Below are positions 7,351-16,922 of a stretch of DNA of 64,000 nucleotides, in pieces. The notes beneath the pieces are model-generated. The model saw nothing but the letters and a program-made list of their open reading frames with translations, did not search any database and had not been told where the DNA came from. Each line of letters starts with the position of its first letter. Position 1 is the first letter of the stretch. The DNA is from Roseburia hominis (lineage in GTDB: Bacteria > Bacillota > Clostridia > Lachnospirales > Lachnospiraceae). The stretch is from positions 160,603-224,602 of the forward strand of contig JAETOE010000005.1 in the NCBI GenBank assembly GCA_021771815.1, written 5' to 3'. A program made the translations under genes and the position numbers.

Positions 7351-8846
7351 GAAAAAAAGTGGCGATAGGACTTGCGATGATCCTTGCGGTAGGAACATTT
7401 TCCGGCTGCGGAGGTACGGACGTGGCAGGGGCAGGAGCATCCGGCGGCACAGAGAATGCCGGAGCACAAAATAGCGATGCGGGGACAAAGAATGCGGCGA
7501 GCAGCGTATTTGACGGAGAACTGGAACAGAATGTGACGATCCGCGTGCTCGAAAATGACACGGCGATTTCCGCAGGCTATTTCGACGAGCTGATCGTGGC
7601 GTTCAATGAGGCGTACGCAGATTACGGCATTACCGCCGTGGACGCGAACATGGATCAGTACCTCGACCTTGCAAACGACGGCCCTTATGGGTACGGACCG
7701 GATGTGCTGTATCAGGCGAACGATATTATCATGCAGTATGCGACGGGCAAGCATATCTATCCGCTTCCGGTAGAGCAGCTTGAATGCTACAGCCAGATAC
7801 CCGAGGCGGCATGGAAGGCATATCAGACGGAGGTTTCCGGTACGACCTACTGCTGCGGCGTCCCGGTCAATGTGCAGGCGCCGATGCTCTACTACCGTGC
7901 TGATCTGCTCCCGGAGAACTGGCAGGACGAGTGGGACGATGATAAGAACGGTGTGCCGGACATGATCGAGAACTGGAATGATATGTACGCGTTTTCCGTC
8001 GCACGTCACGAGGCAAATCCCGCGCAGTACGGCTATATGAAGTCGCTCTATGACGTGTACTTTTCAAGCGGTTATCTGTTTTCCTATGGCGGGTATGTGT
8101 TTGGCGATAATAATACAGACACGGAGGACATCGGATTTGCAGCGGGAGAAGCGGAAAAGGGGGCGTGGGTGTTAGAGCAGCTTGCGGGCGCGATGAACGA
8201 AGAGTGTATCGACGATACGATCACGACGAACGCGTACAGCAAGATGGCGAACGGCACTTATTTTGCGACAATGACGACGCCGGATGTTTATTCGACTTTT
8301 GTAAAAGAACTTGTGATGGAGTATGAGTCACAGGGGATGGCGACGGCGGATGCGAAAGCGTTAGCGGAGGAGAATATTGTGATGACAGAACTCCCGAAGC
8401 TTCCGGCAAGCGGAGATCTGACGGAGGAGAGGCCCGAGTTGATCGACATGAAGGCGATGGGCGGTATCAACGGCTATGCGGTCAGTGCTTACACAAAAGC
8501 GCCGAATGCGTGTCTCGCATTCATCGACTTTGCGACGAGCTATGAGATGGCGGTAAAGCGCAGCGAGATGCTCGGGGTTGCCCCGGCAAGGGAGGACGCG
8601 GCGGAAGCCTGCGGCGGAATTTCGGAAATGCTGTATGCGAATCTTGAGAGCGGCAATATTGTACTGATGCCGTCCGTTCAGGAGGTGGCGCAGATCTGGA
8701 CGCCGGCGCAGACCTTCTTTACCGATTTGGCAAAGGACGCATTCCGCGGTGAGAGTGAGAAGAAGTATCAGGATCTGGAAGCGTTAAAAGAGGGACTGAC
8801 ACAGGTGGACAGCCAGATTTATGATGCAATCTATACGCTGAAATAA
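7347..8846 (+). CDS. Maltodextrin ABC transporter substrate-binding lipoprotein
   Basis: 499 residues with a lipoprotein signal (lipobox FSGC, Cys at about 20). It has the two-lobed family 1 solute-binding protein layout typical of MalE/CycB proteins; a short Gly/Ala/Asn-rich linker follows the Cys. It is followed by two MalF/MalG-type permease genes, and preceded with overlap by the GH13 gene, which supports maltodextrin as the ligand. The start ATG has GGAGG upstream. Confidence 0.8.
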   Translation: MRKKVAIGLAMILAVGTFSGCGGTDVAGAGASGGTENAGAQNSDAGTKNAASSVFDGELEQNVTIRVLENDTAISAGYFDELIVAFNEAYADYGITAVDANMDQYLDLANDGPYGYGPDVLYQANDIIMQYATGKHIYPLPVEQLECYSQIPEAAWKAYQTEVSGTTYCCGVPVNVQAPMLYYRADLLPENWQDEWDDDKNGVPDMIENWNDMYAFSVARHEANPAQYGYMKSLYDVYFSSGYLFSYGGYVFGDNNTDTEDIGFAAGEAEKGAWVLEQLAGAMNEECIDDTITTNAYSKMANGTYFATMTTPDVYSTFVKELVMEYESQGMATADAKALAEENIVMTELPKLPASGDLTEERPELIDMKAMGGINGYAVSAYTKAPNACLAFIDFATSYEMAVKRSEMLGVAPAREDAAEACGGISEMLYANLESGNIVLMPSVQEVAQIWTPAQTFFTDLAKDAFRGESEKKYQDLEALKEGLTQVDSQIYDAIYTLK

Positions 8847-8919
8847 CGCGTTTGGTGAGCACTATCTGCGGACACGCGAAAATCTGATATTGGAAAAGCA
8901 TGTCCGCATGGAGGTAAAA

Positions 8920-10236
8920 ATGAAGAAAAATGGGGAAAATGCTGCCGCACGTTCCGGCAGCAGCAAAAATGTAATATTGTCCATGATTATCATGGGAGCG
9001 GGACAATTCCTCTACGGTGCAAGGGGAAAGGGAATCCTGTATTTCCTGATTGAAATCAGCGTGATCTGCTATTTCATCAGAAGGGGATTTTCGGATATTG
9101 TCGGCTTTTTTACCCTTGGAACGGTAAAGGGAGATGCGTGGCTCGGCATAGAGGGAGATAATTCCGTCATCATGCTGTTGATGGGAATTTTTGCATGGAT
9201 CGTGCTGGCGGCGTTCGTGTGCATTTACCGGATGAATGTCAGGGATGTGCGCCGGATGCAGCGGCGCATCGGGCAGGGAAAGCCCATACTGACCTTCCGG
9301 GAGGAACTGGCGGAGCTTCTTGACCGGAAATTCTATATCACGGTATTGATTCTCCCGGTCATCGGCGTGTTCGTGTTCAATATCCTGCCGATTATCTTTA
9401 TGATTCTGATTGCATATACCAACTACGGCGGGGATATCGTACCGCCGGAGCTGGTGGATTGGGTAGGATTTGACAATTTCCGCAGGATATTGACGCTCAC
9501 ACAGTTCGCGCCGACGTTTACGAAGATTCTTGGCTGGAATCTCCTGTGGGCGGTCATCGCCACGGCGCTCAATTATTTTGCGGGGCTTGGGCTGGCGCTT
9601 CTTTTAAACAAAGACTGCGTAAAAGGAAAAGCGATCTGGCGCGCGTTTCCGGTGCTCGCCTATGCGATACCGGGATTCATCACGCTGCTGGCATTTAAGT
9701 TCATGTTCTCCTATGGCGGGCCGGTCAATCAGATGATTACGGCGGGCGGAGGCGCAGCGATCGGATTTCTGGATCTGGATGCGAAATGGACGGCGCGTCT
9801 CATCGGACTTCTGGTAAATTGCTGGATCAGCACGCCGTCAATCATGCTCCTTGCGACCGGACATCTCTCGAACCGGGATATGTCTTTGTATGAGGCGGCG
9901 CGCATCGACGGGGCGGGAAGGATGAAGCAGTTTCAGACGCTTACAATGCCGTTCATCCTGTTTGCAACGATGCCGGTGTTAATTGGCCAGTTCGTCGGAA
10001 ATTTCAATAATTTTGGAATCTTCTATTTTCTGCGGGGCGGACTTTACATCGACGGCTATTTCCTGGCGAGCGACACCGACCTTTTGATCAACTGGCTTTA
10101 TAATCTGTCGATTGACAATAATTATTACTGCATCGGCGCGGCAATCAGTCTGATTATTTTCCTGATTACTTCTGCAATTTCACTGACGGTTTACATAAAG
10201 TCACCATCCTATCGGGAGGAGGACACGTTTCAATGA
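8920..10236 (+). CDS. Maltodextrin ABC transporter permease, MalF type
   Basis: 438 residues from the ATG at 8920, chosen for the GGAGG just upstream; an in-frame TTG at 8890 is less likely. It has two extra N-terminal membrane segments and a basic cytosolic stretch before the core of about six helices, as in MalF. The EAA loop that contacts the ATPase is clear (EAARIDGAGRMKQF, ~325-340). It overlaps the MalG gene by four bases. Confidence 0.85.
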   Translation: MKKNGENAAARSGSSKNVILSMIIMGAGQFLYGARGKGILYFLIEISVICYFIRRGFSDIVGFFTLGTVKGDAWLGIEGDNSVIMLLMGIFAWIVLAAFVCIYRMNVRDVRRMQRRIGQGKPILTFREELAELLDRKFYITVLILPVIGVFVFNILPIIFMILIAYTNYGGDIVPPELVDWVGFDNFRRILTLTQFAPTFTKILGWNLLWAVIATALNYFAGLGLALLLNKDCVKGKAIWRAFPVLAYAIPGFITLLAFKFMFSYGGPVNQMITAGGGAAIGFLDLDAKWTARLIGLLVNCWISTPSIMLLATGHLSNRDMSLYEAARIDGAGRMKQFQTLTMPFILFATMPVLIGQFVGNFNNFGIFYFLRGGLYIDGYFLASDTDLLINWLYNLSIDNNYYCIGAAISLIIFLITSAISLTVYIKSPSYREEDTFQ

Positions 10237-11081
10237 AAAGAAAAGCAAAGCATTTTACTGTGGGCCGGGCGCTTGATACCGGGGTAACTTACATACTGCT
10301 GCTTGCGGTGGCGTTTATTTTCTTTTTTCCGTGCCTGTGGCTGATTCTGGCGTCCTTCTCCAAATCGGGAACCATCTACTCCTTTGAAGGATTTTTCCCG
10401 ACGGAGTACAGCCTTGCAAGTTTCAAACGGCTGTTTACGGACACGGCGATGTACAACTATCCGAAGTGGTTTTTAAATACGCTGTTTGTGGCGGCGGGAA
10501 GCTGCGTGCTCGGCACGTTTCTTACGATTCTGACGGCTTACACGATGTCGCGCTTTGAGTTTGGGGCGCGCAAGCCGATCATGAAGACGACAATGGTACT
10601 TGGCATGTTTCCGTCCTTCATGGGGATGATCGCAGTGTATCTTCTGATGACGCAGTTTAACCTGATCAATCATCTGTGGGGACTGATTCTCATCTACAGC
10701 GCAGGAGCGCCGATGGGATATCTTACGCAGAAGGGATTTTTTGACACGATTCCGAAAGCAATCGACGAGGCGGCGCGCATTGACGGCGCGACAAGTTTTC
10801 AGGTGTTCACGAAAATCAATCTGCCGCTTTCGAAGCCGATTATTGTATATACGGCGCTCTCATCCTTTACCTGGCCGTGGAGCGATTTTATTCTGCCGAA
10901 GCTCCTCTTAAAGGAAAAGGATTTATATACTGTGGCAGTCGGGCTGATGAGCCTCGATGAAACGGAGTTCGCGCGGTTCGCGGCGGGCAGCGTGTTCATT
11001 GCGGTGCCGATCGTCATTTTATATTTCTTTCTTGTGAAGGATATGGTAAACGGAATGGCGGCGGGCGCGGTCAAAGGCTAG
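10233..11081 (+). CDS. Maltodextrin ABC transporter permease, MalG type
   Basis: 282 residues with six membrane helices and the EAA motif DEAARIDGATSFQVF (~172-186). It pairs with the MalF-type protein to form the channel. No ATPase gene follows, so a shared MsmX/MalK-like ATPase encoded elsewhere must energise the system. Confidence 0.85.
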   Translation: MKRKAKHFTVGRALDTGVTYILLLAVAFIFFFPCLWLILASFSKSGTIYSFEGFFPTEYSLASFKRLFTDTAMYNYPKWFLNTLFVAAGSCVLGTFLTILTAYTMSRFEFGARKPIMKTTMVLGMFPSFMGMIAVYLLMTQFNLINHLWGLILIYSAGAPMGYLTQKGFFDTIPKAIDEAARIDGATSFQVFTKINLPLSKPIIVYTALSSFTWPWSDFILPKLLLKEKDLYTVAVGLMSLDETEFARFAAGSVFIAVPIVILYFFLVKDMVNGMAAGAVKG

Positions 11082-11175
11082 AATGACGGACAGCGGACCG
11101 GCAGCAGTATGTACCTGTGGCAAAGCGGTCACGGGAGAATATGATAAAAAGAGAAAGCCGTTTTGAGGGAAAAAT

Positions 11176-11796
11176 GTGCAGACCTTTTTATTGATCGTAG
11201 CGCTCTCGATCGACGTTTTTCTGGCGTCGATGGCATGTGGGGCAGAGCAAATTAAAATAGAAAAGAAAACGGCACTCTGCATCAGCGCGGTATGCAGCGG
11301 GGTGCTGTTTTTGTCACTTACTCTGGGAAATCTGCTTGGCGGAGTCATCCAGGAGAAATACACCGCGTATCTGTGTTTTGCGGGGCTGCTTTTGATCGGC
11401 GTCTATAAGCTTTTGGAATACGCAATCCGCGCGTATATCAGAAAGCATAAATTCGTGTGCAAGCGGGTCAAAATCACCTTTTCACAGCTTAATTTTATCT
11501 TAAGTATCTACAACAATCCAGTCATGGCGGATAAGGACCGCTCGTCGGTCATGTCCGTGACGGAGGGCGTTTTCTTTGCGCTCGCGATGTCGTTCGACGG
11601 ATTTTTCGGCGGTCTTGGCGCGGCGTTTCTTCATATTAGTGTGGCGGAAGCGGTCGTGATGAATTTACTTTTAAGCTACGCGGCGGTGCGGGTAGGAAGT
11701 CTCGCCGGGATGCGCACCGCGGTGCGAAGAGAAGGCGATTACTCGTGGATCGGCGGAGCGCTGTTTGTACTGCTGGCGTTCAGTAAGCTGGTGTGA
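11176..11796 (+). CDS. YtaF/MntP-like integral membrane protein
   Basis: 206 residues, about six membrane helices in two related halves, each with an Asp in a membrane segment (LSIDVFLASMACG near the N-terminus and FALAMSFDGFFGG at ~140-152). This is the duplicated DUF204 pattern of MntP manganese exporters and YtaF sporulation proteins. The internal basic loop (KHKFVCKRVK) is typical of the YtaF branch. The start is GTG with GAGGG upstream. Manganese export is possible but unproven; YtaF proteins are linked to sporulation in Bacillus. Its stop is 8 bases from that of the convergent AraC gene. Confidence 0.75.
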   Translation: MQTFLLIVALSIDVFLASMACGAEQIKIEKKTALCISAVCSGVLFLSLTLGNLLGGVIQEKYTAYLCFAGLLLIGVYKLLEYAIRAYIRKHKFVCKRVKITFSQLNFILSIYNNPVMADKDRSSVMSVTEGVFFALAMSFDGFFGGLGAAFLHISVAEAVVMNLLLSYAAVRVGSLAGMRTAVRREGDYSWIGGALFVLLAFSKLV

Positions 11797-11804
11797 GAGA
11801 GGGA

Positions 11805-12893
11805 TTAACGCCTGATGACATTGGGATTGTGATCCTTCCGATATTGTGACGGAGTGGTGTTTTGCATCTTCTTGAACTGGCGGATAAAGTACTCAGGAGT
11901 TTCGTATCCGATGGACTCTGCGATGGCAGCGATTGTCATATTGGTGTTAAGAAGAAGCTCCTGGGCTCTTTCAATGCGGACCGTACGCAGAATGCAGGAA
12001 TAGGTCAGACCGGTAAGCTCTTTGATGAGTCGGGAGGCATATTCGTCGGTATAATGAAATTTTTTCGCCAGTTCATGAAGAGAGATTTTCTGGTAATTAT
12101 TTTGAATATATTCAATGATCGCATATCTTTGTACATCAATTCTGCTGTCGAAAAGCGGCATCTGAACTGTCGAACCGTAATCCCGGATAATCAGATAGAA
12201 GTCCAAAAGCAGGGTATTACAGATCAGTTGGTGAAAGAACTCTGATTTGTTGACACTTTCCCAGAGCATCCAGAGAAAGGACTGCTTGATCTGGCGGTCT
12301 GTTCCGGTATGGAACAAAATGTAGTCGTTCGCCTTTTGGGCATAAATATTGTTCAGGAAGAAGGATGACAGTATATTGGGAGTATTTAAAAAATTGTAGA
12401 ACATAGTGTGAAGGGTATCTTTCCGCAGCATGATATTAATAACGATGCTTTCGTCGAACACGGAGATTGAGTGCTCGATATCGGGAGGAATAATGCAGAT
12501 ATCTCCGGAGCGCATAGAAATATCACGCCCGGAAATGTTATTTGTGCATTTCCCGTCGTAAATGTAGACCAGCTCAAAAAAGGAATGACTGTGAATGATT
12601 GCAGGACTGTAGCGGTTGTGACGCTGCACGACGATGCTGGTATGATCCTCCATATTAAAAAAATAAGAATCTAAAAATTTGACCGGAATTGTCTCGGGAA
12701 GTTCCGGAATCAGCAAATGCCGTTTGCGAACGTCATCCATGTCTAAAGTAAACAGAAATTTATCCAGAGAATATTTTTGCTGTTTGGCGTAGTAATAGCG
12801 TCGGTAAAACAGCTCATCTTCATTTAACTCATAAATGATGTTCTTCAAATGTTCAAAATCCATCTTCATCGCCATCCTTTTCGCGTTCTCCAT
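11805..12893 (-). CDS. AraC-family regulator of the second sugar locus
   Basis: Up to 362 residues; starts at 12893, 12875, 12869 or 12863 are all in frame and cannot be separated. An N-terminal cupin-like sensing domain (HSHSFFELVYIYDG, ~101-114) is followed by a C-terminal double helix-turn-helix of the AraC type (ISLHELAKKFHYTDEYASRL; IAAIAESIGYETPEYFIRQF). It lies divergent from the ABC/GH operon starting at 13051 and is the natural candidate to control it. Confidence 0.85.
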   Translation of the reverse strand: MENAKRMAMKMDFEHLKNIIYELNEDELFYRRYYYAKQQKYSLDKFLFTLDMDDVRKRHLLIPELPETIPVKFLDSYFFNMEDHTSIVVQRHNRYSPAIIHSHSFFELVYIYDGKCTNNISGRDISMRSGDICIIPPDIEHSISVFDESIVINIMLRKDTLHTMFYNFLNTPNILSSFFLNNIYAQKANDYILFHTGTDRQIKQSFLWMLWESVNKSEFFHQLICNTLLLDFYLIIRDYGSTVQMPLFDSRIDVQRYAIIEYIQNNYQKISLHELAKKFHYTDEYASRLIKELTGLTYSCILRTVRIERAQELLLNTNMTIAAIAESIGYETPEYFIRQFKKMQNTTPSQYRKDHNPNVIRR

Positions 12894-12926
12894 ATATTAT
12901 AACATGAAAAATCAAGATAATACAGA

Positions 12927-12954
12927 TTGATAGAATAAATATAATATTTATAAC
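12927..12954 (+). promoter_or_regulatory. Likely promoter of the RbsA-type sugar operon
   Basis: TTGATA (12927-12932), 16 bases, TATAAC (12949-12954) in a very AT-rich spacer between the divergent AraC gene and the operon. Confidence 0.4.
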
Positions 12955-13050
12955 AAGAAAATACATGATAACTGAACAAAGATATGAATTGGAGAAAGCG
13001 GAGAAAATTCTATAATGAGTATATCAAATGATGAAGGAAGGGTGAATGTC

Positions 13051-14547
13051 ATGAAGGAACCTATTTTGCAGATGGAAAATATCTCCAAGCATTTTGGTCT
13101 GACCGTAGCTCTTGATCATGTGGATCTTACGGTGTATCCCGGGGAGATTCGCGGGCTGATCGGAGAAAATGGTTCGGGAAAAAGTACGATTTCATCCATT
13201 GCGGCGGGGATGCAGCAGGCGACTGAGGGGACGATGAAGTTCAGGGGAAAGAACTGGGTGCCAAAGAGCATGACGGATGCACTGGAACACGGGGTGGGCA
13301 TGGTCGTTCAGGAACGCGGAACGATCGGCGGAATATCTGTTGCGGAGAATATCTTTCTTGGAAATATAGATCAGTTTGGCAGGGGCTGCTTGATAGACCG
13401 CAGAAAAATGAACAGAGCTGCAAAAGAGATCCTTGCTCTTGTAGGAATGGATGAGGTGAATCCGTCCATGCCAATGGTGTCGTTGGATATGCAGGATCGG
13501 AAGCTGATTGAGATTGCAAAAGTTGTAGCAAAAAAGCCGGATATTTTCGTGGTAGATGAGACGACGACAGCCCTCTCACAGAGAGGAAGAAAGAAGATAT
13601 ATGAGTTGATGAAGGAACAGAAAGCAAATGACAGGAGCGTGCTTTTTATTTCCCATGACCTCGAAGAATTGATGGAAGTGTGCGATACGCTGACCGTCCT
13701 TCGGGATGGAAAGCTGATTAAGAACCTTGCGAAGGAAGAATTTGATGAGGAAGAAATTAAGCAGCTTATGGTGGGACGTGAATTGAAGGGGGATTATTAC
13801 AGAAGTGATCACGATGGAAGCTGTGACGAGGAAGTCGTTTTGAAAATCGAGCATGCGAATTATAAAGACAAGCTTCGGGATTTAAGCCTTGAACTTCACC
13901 GGGGGGAAATTCTCGGAGTCGGCGGCCTATCTAGCTGTGGGATGCATACGCTCGGGAAAGCGCTGTTTGGAGCGGTGCAGTTGGAGAGCGGAAGAGTTTC
14001 GGTTTTCGGAGGCACGCAGATTACGAGTGAGAAAAAGGCGATGGAGCATCGAATCGGATACGTTTCCAAGGATCGTGATACCGAGGCGTTGAATATGGAT
14101 GCGTCTATTATGGATAACATTTCGATCGCCGCGCTTGCGAAGCTTGCACGTCATGGTATTGTTACCCGCGGGAATGAACGCAAGCTCGTGGAAGAACAGG
14201 TGAAATCGCTCTCTATAAAATGCAGGGAGACAAAACAGAGTGTAGCGGAGCTTTCCGGCGGAAATAAGCAGAAGGTCGTGTTCGGAAAGTGGATTGGCTG
14301 TGACAGCGAGATTCTGATTCTGGACTGTCCGACGAGAGGCGTCGATATCGGTGTAAAACAGGCGATGTACCAACTGATTTACCGAATGAAAAAGGAAGGA
14401 AAAGCAATTTTGATTATTTCTGAGGAACTGGCAGAGCTGATTGGCATGAGCGACCGTCTTATCATTATGAAGGATGGCAGGATAAGCGGCGAGGTTATGC
14501 GAAGCGGGGAGCTAAACGAGTCTGATGTCATCGGCTATATGATTTAA
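13051..14547 (+). CDS. Sugar ABC transporter ATPase, double-domain RbsA/MglA type
   Basis: 498 residues from the ATG at 13051 (AAGGAAGGG upstream); an ATG at 13015 lacks a site. The first half has Walker A GENGSGKST and Walker B with VVDETTTALS. The second half has a degenerate Walker A (GGLSSCGMHTLGK), as is normal in this family, and the signature LSGGNKQKVV, with DCPTRGVDIGV after it. It is the cytosolic motor for the two permeases encoded at 14561 and 16923. Confidence 0.9.
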   Translation: MKEPILQMENISKHFGLTVALDHVDLTVYPGEIRGLIGENGSGKSTISSIAAGMQQATEGTMKFRGKNWVPKSMTDALEHGVGMVVQERGTIGGISVAENIFLGNIDQFGRGCLIDRRKMNRAAKEILALVGMDEVNPSMPMVSLDMQDRKLIEIAKVVAKKPDIFVVDETTTALSQRGRKKIYELMKEQKANDRSVLFISHDLEELMEVCDTLTVLRDGKLIKNLAKEEFDEEEIKQLMVGRELKGDYYRSDHDGSCDEEVVLKIEHANYKDKLRDLSLELHRGEILGVGGLSSCGMHTLGKALFGAVQLESGRVSVFGGTQITSEKKAMEHRIGYVSKDRDTEALNMDASIMDNISIAALAKLARHGIVTRGNERKLVEEQVKSLSIKCRETKQSVAELSGGNKQKVVFGKWIGCDSEILILDCPTRGVDIGVKQAMYQLIYRMKKEGKAILIISEELAELIGMSDRLIIMKDGRISGEVMRSGELNESDVIGYMI

Positions 14548-14560
14548 GGGAGAACGGAGA

Positions 14561-15511
14561 ATGAACAAACAGAAATGGAAATCAAAAGTAATTGAGATCG
14601 TTTCAATCGTTGCGCTGCTGATTCTCGCAGCCATATATATCCTGTTGATGGGGGACAGAATCAGCATTCGAATGTTAGAGACGATATTGAATCAGACAAT
14701 TATCACGGCGGTCGTTGCTACCGGCGCAGTGTTCATCTACACCACCGGAGCATTTGATATCGCATTAGGTTCTGCGGTCGCAGTCAGCGCCATCACCGGA
14801 GCGTTTGCCTATAACAAATGGGAATCCGTATGGATCATGCTTCTCGTCATGGTCGCAACCGGCGTAGCAATTGAATTATTTGATTCCGTACTTGCAGCCT
14901 TTTTGAATCTTCCGGTATTCGTGACGACCATTGCCATGTTAAGTGTCTTAGGGGCGCTGGTTAAGATTTTGATTGCTTCCGGCGGCGGAGCGAAGATCGA
15001 GGTTCCGAGAGAGGCAGTCAGGGCATATGACAATCTCTGGGTGAAATTAGTAATCTTAGTTTTGTTTATCGGATTTTGTATCATCATGTATAACTACACG
15101 CCGTTGGGGCGAAGAGAGAAGTTTGTCGGAGGTAATCCGGTCTGCGCAAGGCTGACGGGTATTTCTGTAAAGAAATTGTCCATTATCGCCTTTGCGATTG
15201 CCGGGATTGGTGTGGGACTTTCCGCTTTTCTTACGGTGGTAAAGGCGCCGACAATCACAACATCGACTGCATCAAGTGTAGGAATGGATGTTATCATTGC
15301 AATCGTATTCGGCGGAATGCCGGCTTCCGGCGGCTCAAGAAGTAAGATCAGCGCGGCACTCATTGGCTCCGTCAGCATGGTTCTTCTCAGTCAGATCATG
15401 ACAATTTTGAATCTGTCAGCAGGGGCAAGTCAATGCGTGAAAGCCATATTGTTCCTTGGCGTTGTCACACTGTCCGGGCTGAAGGGACGGAAGGCAATGC
15501 TGACAAGATAA
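14561..15511 (+). CDS. Sugar ABC transporter permease, RbsC type (first)
   Basis: 316 residues, about eight to ten helices, BPD_transp_2 family. It carries the conserved loop after the middle helices (FVGGNPVCARLTGISV) and the late glycine-rich stretch IAIVFGGMPASGGS. Start has GGAGA upstream. Together with the second permease (16923) it probably forms a heterodimer; the binding-protein gene sits between the two, an arrangement less common than adjacent permeases. Confidence 0.85.
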   Translation: MNKQKWKSKVIEIVSIVALLILAAIYILLMGDRISIRMLETILNQTIITAVVATGAVFIYTTGAFDIALGSAVAVSAITGAFAYNKWESVWIMLLVMVATGVAIELFDSVLAAFLNLPVFVTTIAMLSVLGALVKILIASGGGAKIEVPREAVRAYDNLWVKLVILVLFIGFCIIMYNYTPLGRREKFVGGNPVCARLTGISVKKLSIIAFAIAGIGVGLSAFLTVVKAPTITTSTASSVGMDVIIAIVFGGMPASGGSRSKISAALIGSVSMVLLSQIMTILNLSAGASQCVKAILFLGVVTLSGLKGRKAMLTR

Positions 15512-15558
15512 TCAGAAATTTAACATCCAATGTTAAAGGTATAAAGGAGGAAAATTCT

Positions 15559-16860
15559 ATGAAGTTCAAAAAATTAGTTTCTGTGGTACTTAGCACTGCG
15601 ATGGCGGCGCTTGCGATGGCGGGCTGCGGCGAAACAGGGGATGGTTCTGCCGTTTCGTCCGGCACGGAAACCGTGGGAAACGCGTCGAAGGAACAAAATG
15701 CAGATCAGGGGACACCTGCGGCGGATGTTGACACTTACGGATTCGATAAGACGGCAAAGATCGGAGTATTGGTGTCGGATGCATCCACTGCGGAGGCGTT
15801 GAGCTTCCGCGCCTATTATGAGGAGTATCTGGAATCGCAGTACGACGTGGATTTTATATATTCCGAAGAGCTTACCGATGCTGCAGGCGAGATTGATGCC
15901 ATTGATCAGTTCACGATGCAGGGCTGTCAGGGAATTATTTCCCTTTCTTCCTTCGATCGTCCCGGACAGATTGAAATGTGTGAGGATGCAGGCATCTATT
16001 ATGGGGTGGCGGCAGGAACCCTGACGGATGAGCAGTATGAGACTTATCGGGAATACACATATTTTGTTGGTTCGGTCGGACCGAGTCTTGAGACTGAGTA
16101 TCAGACAGGCTATGACATGGCGCAGTTCTTTATCGACGAAGGAAAGACGAACTTTCTGATTTTTACCGGAGCTGCTGCATACGGAACGGAGATGCATATT
16201 TACCGCGTTGCCGGAATGATTGCGGCGATGAATGAGGCAGATCCTTCTACTACTTATGGCGGCGCATCGACAAAGGATGACATTATTGCAGCTATTTACG
16301 GAACGCTCGGAATCGATGCGGACAGCTTCGAATCAGACACTTTTACGATATCGGCGGTAAACGGCTACAACATGGATGATGCTTGGTGGGGAGAAATCTC
16401 TGAGAAATTGTTTGCAACAGGCTTAGAAGCGGTGCTTGCAGTCGGAAATGGGTCGGATTTCTTTGGCTCTATGGCGCAGGGAGCCGTCGAGGTCGGCTCG
16501 GTAGACACGTATGCGCAGGATTATGCGGACGCGATGGCAAATAATCAGCTTACCTGGATGGCAGGTAAATTTGCTCCCGGAATTGCTCCGATCTTCGTGG
16601 CAGTGCTGGATGCCATAAATGGGGCGCCGCTCCGCACGGCAGACGGAAACGCGTTTCAGATCGATCAGGGCTACTGGTATGCAACGAGCGCGGAGGAATT
16701 TGATAAATATCTTGCATCGAGCTCTGTGGAGTCTCCGGTTTATGACAAAAGTATTCTGGACAATTATATTTCCACACCGGAGAATGTAGTTTCCTATGAT
16801 GATTTTGAAACGTTCGTCGGTGCATATACGTTCGATGAAATTCAGGCATTAAATCAATAA
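15559..16860 (+). CDS. Sugar ABC transporter substrate-binding lipoprotein
   Basis: 433 residues from the ATG at 15559, chosen for the perfect AAAGGAGG upstream. Signal peptide with lipobox MAGC (Cys22). The mature part shows a type I periplasmic-binding fold (IGVLVSDAST as first strand; LIFTGAAAYG in the middle). It differs from ordinary RbsB proteins in length, with about 100 extra residues, so the ligand may not be a simple monosaccharide. Ligand unknown. Confidence 0.75.
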   Translation: MKFKKLVSVVLSTAMAALAMAGCGETGDGSAVSSGTETVGNASKEQNADQGTPAADVDTYGFDKTAKIGVLVSDASTAEALSFRAYYEEYLESQYDVDFIYSEELTDAAGEIDAIDQFTMQGCQGIISLSSFDRPGQIEMCEDAGIYYGVAAGTLTDEQYETYREYTYFVGSVGPSLETEYQTGYDMAQFFIDEGKTNFLIFTGAAAYGTEMHIYRVAGMIAAMNEADPSTTYGGASTKDDIIAAIYGTLGIDADSFESDTFTISAVNGYNMDDAWWGEISEKLFATGLEAVLAVGNGSDFFGSMAQGAVEVGSVDTYAQDYADAMANNQLTWMAGKFAPGIAPIFVAVLDAINGAPLRTADGNAFQIDQGYWYATSAEEFDKYLASSSVESPVYDKSILDNYISTPENVVSYDDFETFVGAYTFDEIQALNQ

Positions 16861-16872
16861 TCTATTTTCCGG

Positions 16873-16890
16873 GTCAGCCGTCAGGCTGGC
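16873..16890 (+). other. Intra-operon hairpin after the binding-protein gene
   Basis: GTCAGCC (16873-16879) pairs with GGCTGGC (16884-16890) around a GTCA loop, without a T run directly after. Such hairpins after binding-protein genes often protect the upstream mRNA and raise binding-protein yield relative to the permease. Confidence 0.45.
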
Positions 16891-16922
16891 TCGGGTTCCC
16901 TTTAGTTTGAAAGGATAAGCTT

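Noticed and set aside
12894..13050. Operator for the AraC protein in the divergent spacer
   Set aside because: Only AT-rich sequence without a convincing repeat was seen; no site can be defended.
15433..15558. Longer start for the binding lipoprotein
   Set aside because: It overlaps the permease gene and would bury the signal peptide; AAAGGAGG marks 15559.
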